Of a stretch of 6,804 nucleotides of DNA, positions 1-6,546 are shown piece after piece. A program made the position numbers and the translations under genes. Under the pieces are notes generated by a model. The model made no database searches. It worked only from the letters and a program-made list of their open reading frames with translations, and was not told the DNA's origin. Numbering within the stretch: position 1 is the stretch's first letter; every line of letters begins with the position of its first letter. Origin of the DNA: Neptunomonas sp. Lineage in GTDB: Bacteria > Pseudomonadota > Gammaproteobacteria > Pseudomonadales > Balneatricaceae. The stretch covers positions 1 to 6,804 of the forward strand of contig SDWN01000338.1 in NCBI GenBank assembly GCA_004195305.1, in the 5' to 3' direction.

Positions 1-82
1 TGAGGTTCCCGAGTGGCCAAAGGGATCAGACTGTAAATCTGACGCGCAAGCTTCGGTGGTTCGAATCCACCCCTCACCACCA
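1..82 (+). tRNA. tRNA-Tyr (anticodon GUA), 5' end cut by window edge
   Basis: This is a class II tRNA lacking only its first two bases. The acceptor 3' strand CCTCACC (72-78) would pair with GGTGAGG, of which only TGAGG is inside the window. The discriminator base is A79 and CCA is encoded at 80-82. The anticodon stem is TCAGA/TCTGA (26-30/38-42), closing a seven-base loop with anticodon GTA at 33-35. A long variable arm (about 43-54), typical of bacterial tyrosine tRNAs, precedes the T arm GGTGG/CCACC (55-59/67-71) with the TTCGAAT loop. It decodes UAU and UAC. No second tRNA follows, so it is either single or the last of a cluster extending to the left. Confidence 0.97.
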
Positions 83-194
83 TCCCCCCGTATTGGCGGA
101 ACACTGCTGATGCACCCTAACCAAGAGCGCAATCAGCTTAAATATTCTTCGATCCTTGCCGCTACTCTCTTTAACGTCCCGAGAGGAGTGCCGC
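83..194. other. Spacer after tRNA-Tyr with no recognisable element
   Basis: This stretch lies between the tRNA 3' end and the candidate small ORF. I looked for a further tRNA, a stem-loop followed by a T run, and a paired -35/-10, and found none that stands out. AT-rich sequence around 138-148 could contribute to a weak promoter, but there is no matching -35. The tRNA terminator, if intrinsic, is not visible here. Confidence 0.5.
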
Positions 195-332
195 ATGAAT
201 CGTATCTGCGTCTTTAGGAGCCTGTCGGGCTTAACACTGATCGTCTCGGCAACCGCTGCTGCCCTGCCCTGCCGTCGTGCGTCAAAGCCGACAGACCACC
301 AGGGTACCCCTGAGCCTCTAGCTCTTCTATAA
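195..332 (+). CDS. Candidate small secreted or membrane peptide (45 aa), unrecognised
   Basis: An ATG at 195 is preceded by a purine-rich Shine-Dalgarno sequence, GAGAGGAG (181-188), six bases upstream. The 45-residue peptide starts MNRICVFRSLSG, continues with a hydrophobic stretch LTLIVSATAAAL (about residues 13-24) and ends in a polar, Pro-rich tail. The positive N-terminus followed by a hydrophobic core resembles a signal peptide or single membrane anchor. ALPC near residues 23-26 is not a good lipobox. The stop codon TAA (330-332) falls inside a TATAAT that may be the kdsA promoter. I recognise no family. The good RBS and signal-like start argue for a gene, while the short length argues for chance. 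It could also be an upstream ORF linked to kdsA. Confidence 0.33.
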   Translation: MNRICVFRSLSGLTLIVSATAAALPCRRASKPTDHQGTPEPLALL

Positions 333-333
333 T
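328..333 (+). promoter_or_regulatory. Consensus -10 element upstream of kdsA
   Basis: A perfect TATAAT lies 53 bases before the kdsA ATG, giving a predicted transcript start near 340 and a leader of about 45 bases. No hexamer close to TTGACA occurs at the 15-19 base spacings upstream, and there is no extended -10 TG. If used, the promoter is weak or needs an activator. TATAAT can also occur by chance, hence the modest confidence. Confidence 0.4.
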
Positions 334-385
334 CAAAACTTTACCAAGCAGCCAGCTCACCCATCGATTCCTGAGAGTGCGTGTA

Positions 386-1231
386 ATGACCCAGAAAACT
401 GTCTCCGTTGGCAACATCCAAATCTGTAATGAGCGCCCCTTTGTACTATTTGGTGGTATGAACGTCCTGGAGTCGCGCGATTTGGCGCTGCGTATCGCCG
501 AACACTATGTCGAAATTACCCAGCGGCTCAACATTCCCTATGTGTTCAAAGCCTCCTACGATAAAGCCAATCGCTCTTCGATCGACTCGTTTCGCGGCCC
601 CGGCTTGGAAAACGGACTAAAAATTCTGCAGGAGATCAAGCAAACGTTCCAGGTCCCGGTTATTACCGATGTACACGAGCCCGGACAAGCCGCGGCGGCT
701 GCGGAGGTGGCCGACATCATCCAACTACCCGCGTTCCTGTCACGACAGACCGACCTGGTGGTTGAGATGGCAAAAACCGGTGCCGCTATCAATATCAAAA
801 AAGCTCAATTTTTAGCACCGCAAGAGATGGGACATATTCTCAACAAGTTTCGCCAAGCCGGTAATGAACGGCTGATTCTGTGCGAGCGCGGCAGCAGCTT
901 TGGTTATAACAATCTGGTCGTCGATATGCTTGGCTTCTCGGTTATGAAACAGTTTCAATATCCGCTGATGTTTGACGCCACCCACGCCTTACAAATGCCG
1001 GGAGGGCGCAGCGATTCCGCAGACGGCCGCCGGGCCTTGGTCGCACAGCTGTCACGCGCGGGCCTATCACAAGGCATCGCCGGCTTGTTCCTAGAATCCC
1101 ACCCGAACCCCAACGAGGCAAAGTGCGACGGTCCCTGCGCACTACCACTGGATAAGCTAGAGCCCTACCTGAAACAGATGAAAGCGATCGACGACCTGGT
1201 CAAATCGCTACCGGTGCTAGTGACCGATTGA
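386..1231 (+). CDS. kdsA: 3-deoxy-8-phosphooctulonate synthase (Kdo-8-P synthase)
   Basis: This cytoplasmic enzyme condenses phosphoenolpyruvate with D-arabinose-5-phosphate to give Kdo-8-phosphate, the precursor of the Kdo sugars linking lipid A to the LPS core. The 281-residue product is full length for the family and aligns from end to end with enterobacterial KdsA as I remember it. Recognisable blocks are FGGMNVLES (22-30), FKASYDKANRSS, the ITDVHEP loop, QLPAFLSRQTDL, INIKKAQF, FGYNNLVVDMLGF, DATHALQ and the C-terminal KCDGPCALPL. Asn26 occupies the position that is Cys in metal-dependent enzymes, so this should be the metal-independent class. I chose ATG 386 over in-frame GTG 377 because TGAGAG (372-377) sits eight bases upstream of the ATG and would overlap the GTG. 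In many relatives kdsA lies between pyrG and eno; neither is adjacent here. No clear terminator follows. Confidence 0.97.
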   Translation: MTQKTVSVGNIQICNERPFVLFGGMNVLESRDLALRIAEHYVEITQRLNIPYVFKASYDKANRSSIDSFRGPGLENGLKILQEIKQTFQVPVITDVHEPGQAAAAAEVADIIQLPAFLSRQTDLVVEMAKTGAAINIKKAQFLAPQEMGHILNKFRQAGNERLILCERGSSFGYNNLVVDMLGFSVMKQFQYPLMFDATHALQMPGGRSDSADGRRALVAQLSRAGLSQGIAGLFLESHPNPNEAKCDGPCALPLDKLEPYLKQMKAIDDLVKSLPVLVTD

Positions 1232-1265
1232 GCACCTAAAATAATACAGCCGATCGCGAACACGC

Positions 1266-1295
1266 TTACAACCCACTGATGGTTTGCGATATGAT
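1266..1295 (+). promoter_or_regulatory. Possible sigma70-type promoter for the kinase/FGE fusion gene
   Basis: TTACAA (1266-1271) and TATGAT (1290-1295) are separated by 18 bases in the 112-base gap between kdsA and the next gene. Transcription would begin near 1302, leaving a leader of about 40 bases. A second -10-like CATAAT at 1303-1308 has no -35 at useful spacing. The match is only moderate, so read-through from kdsA remains possible. Confidence 0.3.
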
Positions 1296-1343
1296 TCAAT
1301 ACCATAATAATCAAGCAACAAAAGACCGCTAAAGAAGGCGTTT

Positions 1344-3392
1344 ATGGCTCTGGATTTCTCGACCCTGCGCAAACAAATGGTGCTTGGCCCCGAACACAGG
1401 CAGTTCCAGCTGATTAAACCGGTCAGCAACAGCCCTATAGGCCAAGTCTGGCACGCCTACGACCTGAGCTCTGGCGAAGACGATAACTCCCGCGACAAGG
1501 TTGCACTGGAGATTTTCAACCCCAAGTTACTCACAGATGCCGATGTGCTGGAGCAGCTGAAATCGCTGGTGACCCGCTGCTCACGCTTGGAGCACAAGCA
1601 TCTCGCTAGTGTCTACGGTTATTTTCAAAGCCGTGAAGGCTGGCTCTTTGTCGCCATGGAACCGCTCTCTACCCGTAGCTTAGCGCGAATTCTGATTGAA
1701 GACGGCTACAAACAACTCAACGCGGAGAAAGCCCGGGTCATTCTGCAACAGATCGCCCTAACCCTTGATTACATCGCTAAACACCAGCTTAGTCATGGCG
1801 ACCTGACGCCATGGAACATCATCATCACCCATGAGTCAGGGATTAAACTGGTTAACATGGCTTTTCGCCAGCCGTTATTACACGCAATCCAGAAGAGCGG
1901 GCAGCGGGTTCTCAATAACGAATACCACCCTCAGGAAGCGTTTAGCAGCACGCCGCTGACACCCAGCGCAGACATCTATTCTTTTGCCTGTCTGGTCTAT
2001 CTACTGCTTGGCGGTCGAGCCCCCTTTTCGCCCGACACTCCGCCGCAGAACAGAGACCCTCAGCAACTCCCCGCCCCGAGTCAATTCAATCCAGAGCAAT
2101 GGCAGTTGCTGCAAAGCGCATGGGATTCATCCCCTGAAAAACGCCCAACAGCCGCGCTGGATCTGCTACGTCTTTTATTCTCGCCAGAGCCGCAGCTGAC
2201 ATCAAAAAGTGACAGGTCATCCTCCGGCGCGACCATAACGCAACAACACCCCGCCAATAAAACCCTTAATGACGCTCCGAGAAACGCATCAAAAAAGAAT
2301 CTCCGATGGCTAATTGGGTCACTGCTTACCGCCTGCATCACGTTCGGTGCAGGCTTATCCCTAGGCTATTTTCTGGCAACCAATACCTACAACAAGCATC
2401 AGGAACAGCTGTTTAGACAGGTAGCCAATATCCAAAAACTGCTACAGCAACCGCCCTCGGTTCAGTCCAAAATCACACTCAGCAAAGCCTTTGCCTCCCT
2501 GCGCGATCTCGCCCCGGGTACCGAGTTGCTGCAACAACTGGGCTCCCAGGTAGATCAGTTCAATGTCAGACTGACACGTGACGCCGTTGCTAAAGCGCCC
2601 ATCGCCCCCGCCAGCAGCCTGGATGATAGTTCCGCAGCACCAGCCCAGCGTGCCGGAAAAGTATTCAAAGATGAGATCATCGCGGGTATCTTCGGCCCTA
2701 ACATGATCACCATGCCAACCGGAAGTTTTGCCATGGGCGATCTGGACCGAAACGGAGATGACAACGAGTTACCGGTACATCAAGTCACAATCAAGCACAA
2801 TTTCGCCCTCTCACAGAAAGAGGTAACCTTTGCTGAGTACGACCTCTTCGCACTCTCAACCGGCCGCCCTCTGCCTGCAGATAATGGCTGGGGGCGTGGC
2901 GAGCGTCCAGCCATCAACGTCAGCTGGAACGATGCCAACGCCTACGCCCACTGGATTCAACAGCAAACCAAACAACCTTACCGACTGCCATCAGAAGCGG
3001 AGTGGGAATATGCCGCCCGCAGTGGTAACCAAACACTCTATTGGTGGGGCAATGAAGTCGGCACCAACAACGCGGCCTGCGATGATTGCGGCAGTGGGTT
3101 TGATGGTCAGAAAACCGCCCCGACCGGCAGTTTTAGTGCCAACTCATTTGGCTTACATGACATGAATGGTAACGTCTACGAATGGGTGTCTGACTGCTAT
3201 AACGAGAATTACGACCAAGCCCCCCTGAATGGCAGCAGCTGGGACGTGGGGCTGTGTAACTATCGGGTAATGCGTGGGGGATCCTGGTATGACATTCCCC
3301 GACTCATCCGCTCAGCCAGCCGCTATCGCCACCCACCTAATGCCAGCCGCAACACCTGGGGCTTTCGTTTGGCGCTGGACCTGAAAGAATAA
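1344..3392 (+). CDS. Membrane-anchored pseudokinase-like / FGE-sulfatase-domain fusion protein
   Basis: The 682-residue protein has three parts. Residues about 21-280 form a cytoplasmic Ser/Thr-kinase-like fold: the catalytic loop HGDLTPWN (151-158) and a DIYSFA segment are clear. However, the Gly-rich loop reads SNSPIGQV (28-35), the VAIK lysine is Glu56 (VALE) and DFG is replaced by Asn171-Met-Ala. A polar linker leads to one hydrophobic segment at about 322-345, preceded by Lys/Arg, so the C-terminus should be periplasmic. After a Gln-rich, possibly coiled stretch, residues about 454-680 form an FGE-sulfatase (SUMF1/PvdO-like) domain with RLPSEAEWEYAAR (547-559), NGNVYEW (608-614), RGGSW (644-648) and a terminal GFRLA. 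The two catalytic Cys of true FGE align with Asp650 and Ile655, so formylglycine formation is unlikely. C579/C582 (CDDC) and C618/C638 could form disulfides. AAGAAGG (1332-1338) supports the ATG. Kinase-FGE fusions are known in bacteria. The role is unknown, possibly trans-membrane sensing or scaffolding. Confidence 0.88.
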   Translation: MALDFSTLRKQMVLGPEHRQFQLIKPVSNSPIGQVWHAYDLSSGEDDNSRDKVALEIFNPKLLTDADVLEQLKSLVTRCSRLEHKHLASVYGYFQSREGWLFVAMEPLSTRSLARILIEDGYKQLNAEKARVILQQIALTLDYIAKHQLSHGDLTPWNIIITHESGIKLVNMAFRQPLLHAIQKSGQRVLNNEYHPQEAFSSTPLTPSADIYSFACLVYLLLGGRAPFSPDTPPQNRDPQQLPAPSQFNPEQWQLLQSAWDSSPEKRPTAALDLLRLLFSPEPQLTSKSDRSSSGATITQQHPANKTLNDAPRNASKKNLRWLIGSLLTACITFGAGLSLGYFLATNTYNKHQEQLFRQVANIQKLLQQPPSVQSKITLSKAFASLRDLAPGTELLQQLGSQVDQFNVRLTRDAVAKAPIAPASSLDDSSAAPAQRAGKVFKDEIIAGIFGPNMITMPTGSFAMGDLDRNGDDNELPVHQVTIKHNFALSQKEVTFAEYDLFALSTGRPLPADNGWGRGERPAINVSWNDANAYAHWIQQQTKQPYRLPSEAEWEYAARSGNQTLYWWGNEVGTNNAACDDCGSGFDGQKTAPTGSFSANSFGLHDMNGNVYEWVSDCYNENYDQAPLNGSSWDVGLCNYRVMRGGSWYDIPRLIRSASRYRHPPNASRNTWGFRLALDLKE

Positions 3393-3428
3393 CCGCAAGC
3401 CGGGCGCATTCTCCATTGGTTGTAGTCC

Positions 3429-3450
3429 GGCTCGGTTTGATAGCCGAGTC
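3429..3450. repeat. Inverted repeat in the mdh upstream region
   Basis: GGCTCGG (3429-3435) pairs with CCGAGTC (3444-3450), with one G-T wobble and an eight-base loop. No T run follows, so it is not a typical intrinsic terminator for the upstream gene. It ends 13 bases before the TATAAT at 3464 and covers where a -35 would lie, so it could be an operator. Confidence 0.45.
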
Positions 3451-3463
3451 CACGCGAATACCT

Positions 3464-3469
3464 TATAAT
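3464..3469 (+). promoter_or_regulatory. Consensus -10 element upstream of mdh
   Basis: A perfect TATAAT lies 65 bases before the mdh ATG, giving a leader of about 60 bases. No TTGACA-like hexamer is at normal spacing. TTGATA (3437-3442) is the best match but is 21 bases away and lies partly inside the loop of the inverted repeat. The leader contains a small GC hairpin, CTCGGC/GCCGGG (3489-3494/3500-3505). mdh is usually strongly expressed, which fits a dedicated promoter. Confidence 0.5.
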
Positions 3470-3534
3470 CTTGCCACCGATTTTGGCTCTCGGCTTTACG
3501 CCGGGTTCGATCTATAGAATGAAGGGGATTTTCC

Positions 3535-4518
3535 ATGAAACAACCTGTACGCGTTGCGGTAACTGGTGCTGCTGGTCAGATTAGCTACTCTCTACTGATT
3601 CGCATCGCTTCCGGGCAGATGCTCGGTAATGATCAGCCAATCATTCTGCAACTGCTCGAAATCACTCCCGCTCTGGACGCCCTCAAGGGTGTTGCCATGG
3701 AGCTTGAAGACTGTGCTTTCCCGCTGCTGCAAGGCATCGTCATGAGCGATGATGCCAACGTTGCCTTCAAAGACGTTGACTACGCGCTGCTGGTTGGCGC
3801 CCGTCCGCGTGGACCAGGCATGGAGCGCAAGGATCTATTGGAAGCCAACGCCGCGATCTTCTCTGTACAAGGCAAGGCTCTGAACGATCACGCCAGCCGT
3901 GACGTGAAAGTACTGGTTGTCGGCAACCCAGCCAACACCAACGCCCTGATCGCACAACAAAATGCTCCGGATCTGGATCCTAAGAATTTTACTGCGATGA
4001 CTCGCCTGGATCACAACCGTGCTGCGGCTCAGCTGGCTAACCAAACTGGCAAGCACGTGACGGATGTCAAGAAAGTCACCATCTGGGGCAACCACTCTGC
4101 CACGCAGTACCCTGATATCAGCAACACCACCGTTGCTGGCGCTGCCGCTACTGGCCTGGTTCAAGACAGCTGGTACAAAGAGACCTTCATCCCTGACGTT
4201 CAGCAGCGTGGCGCTGCGATCATCAAGGCTCGCGGCCTGTCCTCTGCAGCTTCTGCCGCTAACGCGGCTGTTGAGCATATGCGCGACTGGGCGCTGGGCA
4301 CTCAAGACGGCGACTGGGTGAGCATGGCGATCCCAAGTAACGGCAACAGCTACGGCATCGCCGAAGGCCTGATCTACTCCTTCCCTGTGACCTGTAAAGA
4401 CGGCAAGTACACCGTCGTTGACGGCCTGGAAATCAGTGCATTTAGCCGTGAGAAGATGACTGCTACCGAGCAGGAACTGAGCGAAGAGCGCGACGGCGTT
4501 AAGCACTTGTTCGCCTAA
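3535..4518 (+). CDS. mdh: Malate dehydrogenase, type 2 (NAD-dependent)
   Basis: This cytoplasmic TCA-cycle enzyme interconverts malate and oxaloacetate with NAD. The 327 residues match the usual length of the type-2 family, which resembles eukaryotic cytosolic MDH and differs from the roughly 312-residue enterobacterial form. Visible motifs are the nucleotide-binding loop TGAAGQI (10-16), Glu42 at the end of the second strand (the position that selects NAD), substrate-binding arginines in ARPRGPGMER (Arg92, Arg98), GNPANTNA (130-137), RLDHNR (157-162, with Asp159 of the proton relay and Arg162) and catalytic His187 in WGNHSATQ. AAGGGG (3522-3527) seven bases upstream supports the start. Codons such as CTG, AAC, CGT and GCT appear strongly preferred, more than in its neighbours, suggesting high expression. 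The gene has its own candidate promoter and a strong terminator, so it is probably monocistronic. Confidence 0.97.
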   Translation: MKQPVRVAVTGAAGQISYSLLIRIASGQMLGNDQPIILQLLEITPALDALKGVAMELEDCAFPLLQGIVMSDDANVAFKDVDYALLVGARPRGPGMERKDLLEANAAIFSVQGKALNDHASRDVKVLVVGNPANTNALIAQQNAPDLDPKNFTAMTRLDHNRAAAQLANQTGKHVTDVKKVTIWGNHSATQYPDISNTTVAGAAATGLVQDSWYKETFIPDVQQRGAAIIKARGLSSAASAANAAVEHMRDWALGTQDGDWVSMAIPSNGNSYGIAEGLIYSFPVTCKDGKYTVVDGLEISAFSREKMTATEQELSEERDGVKHLFA

Positions 4519-4547
4519 GCTCTCATACATTTAAGCTCTCGCACGTT
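4516..4547. repeat. 16-base tandem duplication starting at the mdh stop codon
   Basis: Two adjacent 16-base units, 4516-4531 and 4532-4547, share 13 of 16 positions, including TAAGCTCTC at the start of each. The first unit begins with the mdh TAA stop, so the second repeats a TAA. The pair lies directly before the terminator hairpin. It may be a small slippage duplication without function. Confidence 0.7.
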
Positions 4548-4554
4548 TAAAACA

Positions 4555-4580
4555 CCGCAGCCCTGGCTGCGGTTTTTTTT
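4555..4580 (+). terminator. Intrinsic terminator of mdh
   Basis: CCGCAGCC (4555-4562) and GGCTGCGG (4565-4572) form a perfect eight-base-pair stem with a nominal two-base loop, which would open to four in practice. Eight T residues follow (4573-4580). It lies 37 bases after the mdh stop. On the other strand the same stem is followed by TGTTTT, so it may also help stop the convergent unit ending at 4666. Confidence 0.93.
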
Positions 4581-4665
4581 AGCCGCTGCGGTTGTTTTGA
4601 TTCAGATCATCCTGAACCGGTATAAACCGCGATAGAGATTCCAACCCCCTGCGCCACTGCGTACC

Positions 4666-5784
4666 CTAGTAGTCCGCGATCGGATAGAGAACGGCATCAT
4701 GGTAGCCAGTCACGACCCGTATTAACCCTGACCATTGACGGTCCAGAGTGGGATCACCCGAATCGATCACCAACGGTCGCCCCTGGAGCTGCTTTAGCTT
4801 GGTTTTAGTCGCCACTACCAATAGATTATCCCTGCCTGCACGCTGTAGCAGCTCCACCGACAGCTGTTGGTTGCCACGCCCGACAATATGCCCCTGGCCA
4901 CCGATGACAGTCACCACAATCCGAAACGGTTGAGCGCCGATCTGCTCCAGCAGCTGCGTCGCACTCAGGTCTGAGCCCAGCAACTCGCCATCCCGGACCA
5001 GGTCCACCCCCAGCAGGGTATTGGCCAACCCCATCTGCTCCATCACTGCCTGCACCGTCGTCCCTGAACCCATGACGTAGCAGACTCCCGGCTCCATCGT
5101 CTCAATCAGATCGGCAGCAATATCATCGAGTACTAAGGTTTCCACTTCTTTGCCGCCACTCTTGGTCTGCTGCACAAACCGCCCCTCTTCGGGAACCAGC
5201 AACTCGCCGTAATATTGCGCCCTGACCCGCCCCTGCCGAAACACCTCCTCATCAATATCGCGAACCTCCTGCTCCCGCAGGCTGACCAGCTCACCACGAA
5301 TCAGCATCGCCACAACCTCGCCTGCGGCGCGTGGGGTGATGGCATAGACACCAGAATGGATCTTAACTCCAGCCGGAATACCCAACACTGGCACCGACAC
5401 CTGAGTACCGACGGCCGAATACAGGTCCCGCGCGGTGCCATCACCACCGGCGAACAAGATCAGATCCACACCGGCAGCAACCAGATCTGCAACCGCCCGC
5501 AGGGTATCCTCGGCGGTGGTATTACCGGTATCGATACAACCCAGCACATGCGGCTTGAAACCCGCTGACAGCGCGACCTGCTCACCCATTTCCGCCGGAT
5601 AGGTGTAGCATTCGAGATCTAATCCAACCAGCACCTCCAGCGCCTGGAGCGCCCGCTCTCCCGCTCGGGGCACTGCACCCAGCGTCAGCGCATGCTGCAC
5701 CGTAGCCGCTCCATCACTGCCCTTCAAGGCAACACTACCGCCAACGCCAGCCAGCGGATTAACAATCAAACCCAACTTAAACAT
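4666..5784 (-). CDS. ATP-NAD kinase / AcoX-like family protein
   Basis: The 372-residue protein belongs to the NAD-kinase superfamily branch that includes AcoX and predicted polyphosphate/ATP-dependent NAD kinases. It would phosphorylate NAD or a related substrate in the cytoplasm, but the true substrate of this branch is uncertain. It shows an N-terminal strand with NPLAGVGG (9-16), the nucleotide-binding GGDGT motif (113-117, followed by ARD), PAGVKIHSG (137-145) and GSGTT (239-243). It is longer than classical NadK (about 290 residues), with a C-terminal region ending PIADY. I chose the ATG at 5784 over two preceding GTG codons (5790, 5787) because AGGGG (5794-5790) lies five bases upstream of that ATG. 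The gene starts 27 bases after the PilZ gene and is probably cotranscribed with it. It is convergent with mdh. Confidence 0.88.
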   Translation of the reverse strand: MFKLGLIVNPLAGVGGSVALKGSDGAATVQHALTLGAVPRAGERALQALEVLVGLDLECYTYPAEMGEQVALSAGFKPHVLGCIDTGNTTAEDTLRAVADLVAAGVDLILFAGGDGTARDLYSAVGTQVSVPVLGIPAGVKIHSGVYAITPRAAGEVVAMLIRGELVSLREQEVRDIDEEVFRQGRVRAQYYGELLVPEEGRFVQQTKSGGKEVETLVLDDIAADLIETMEPGVCYVMGSGTTVQAVMEQMGLANTLLGVDLVRDGELLGSDLSATQLLEQIGAQPFRIVVTVIGGQGHIVGRGNQQLSVELLQRAGRDNLLVVATKTKLKQLQGRPLVIDSGDPTLDRQWSGLIRVVTGYHDAVLYPIADY

Positions 5785-5811
5785 CACCACCCCTGCATCT
5801 GTGCATTCCGA

Positions 5812-6546
5812 TTAAAGCCCGACCTGCTCGCGCAGCATTTGCTGATACACAAAACCGGTCAGGATCAGCTGGGTCTCCTCATCCATGCCAACCAACTCCA
5901 AGCCATGCACCATTCTAAACCCTTCACTGAAACCGTCTTCTACTTCTTCCAGGTTGCGGATCAGCCCCTCAACCAGCAGCACTTGATCGACCTCGCCCAC
6001 ACGCACCCTGGCGGTTATATACAGACGATCACCAACCTCACCGAGTTGATCGCTGGCTTCTATCCGGGCTCCGTGCAAGCTGATGTCACAACAGAGTGCC
6101 TGACGCGGCCAGCCACTTCCGAAATGCCCGGAATCGGCCTCATCAACCGAGACGATCAGCTGGCTGTTAACCCGCGGCGCCTTACGCACCAACACCGCCT
6201 CCACTGCATCCGGATAATCCAGGAACAGCATCGGCACCGGCACCCTCTGCACTTTTAGCACCTTTGTTTTGAAGGCACAGGCGCGATTGAGAGCGATCAG
6301 ACGCAGGGTGATCGAAGTGCCCTCTTTGATCGGTTTCTCTGCGCCATTAAGTATCGGCAAGGTCACCATCAGGCAGTGTTCAGAATAGGCGCCCAGATAA
6401 CGCACCGAAAAACGCCCTCGTGGCGATGCTGTTTCCAGCTGAATGCGCTCACCCACCGCCAATCTCAGGTCATCGAACCGCAGCTGCTCTTTCACCCCTG
6501 ATAACGACAGAGCAGAGCCCTGCTGCGGCAACCGTTCAGTCACCAT
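5812..6546 (-). CDS. YcgR-like PilZ-domain protein (predicted cyclic-di-GMP receptor)
   Basis: The 244-residue product has a YcgR-type N-terminal beta domain (about 20-115) and a C-terminal PilZ domain. Both c-di-GMP binding signatures are intact: RxxxR as RKAPR (121-125) and DxSxxG as DISLHG (154-159). In Escherichia coli YcgR, c-di-GMP binding slows the flagellar motor; relatives control flagella, adhesion or exopolysaccharide. The arrangement fits such an effector, but no flagellar gene lies in the window, so the target is unknown. There is no signal peptide or membrane segment. I placed the start at ATG 6546 rather than at the far end of the open frame (6774), because GAGGAG (6556-6551) lies four bases upstream. 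The added N-terminus would be the out-of-frame reading of the preceding gene, with Leu-Thr repeats. A GTG at 6543 is an alternative start. It overlaps the preceding gene by 11 bases, which suggests translational coupling. Confidence 0.9.
   Translation of the reverse strand: MVTERLPQQGSALSLSGVKEQLRFDDLRLAVGERIQLETASPRGRFSVRYLGAYSEHCLMVTLPILNGAEKPIKEGTSITLRLIALNRACAFKTKVLKVQRVPVPMLFLDYPDAVEAVLVRKAPRVNSQLIVSVDEADSGHFGSGWPRQALCCDISLHGARIEASDQLGEVGDRLYITARVRVGEVDQVLLVEGLIRNLEEVEDGFSEGFRMVHGLELVGMDEETQLILTGFVYQQMLREQVGL

Noticed and set aside
377..385. GTG start three codons upstream for kdsA
   Set aside because: The ribosome binding site TGAGAG overlaps this GTG, while it is well placed for the ATG at 386, which also gives the N-terminus typical of the family.
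2830..3165. 111-codon plus-strand frame inside the FGE-like domain
   Set aside because: It is an alternative frame fully inside a gene with clear conserved motifs in the main frame, and has no ribosome binding site or recognisable product.
1344..3392. Diversity-generating retroelement target or type VI secretion kinase (PpkA)
   Set aside because: FGE-like C-terminal domains can be retroelement targets, but no template repeat or reverse transcriptase is in the window. No von Willebrand domain or secretion gene supports PpkA.
3835..4530. 231-codon open frame on the minus strand opposite mdh
   Set aside because: It lies antisense within mdh, whose motifs are complete and whose codon bias tends to keep the opposite frame open. 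Its product has no recognisable motif.
4601..4640. Short inverted repeats TTCAG/CTGAA and CGGT/ACCG downstream of the mdh terminator
   Set aside because: The stems are only four to five base pairs and no T run follows on either strand, so they are not supported as terminators.
5692..6258. 188-codon open frame on the plus strand opposite the PilZ and NAD-kinase-like genes
   Set aside because: It is antisense to two well-supported genes, spans their junction, is rich in His, Gln and Thr as expected of a shadow frame, and shows no family motif.
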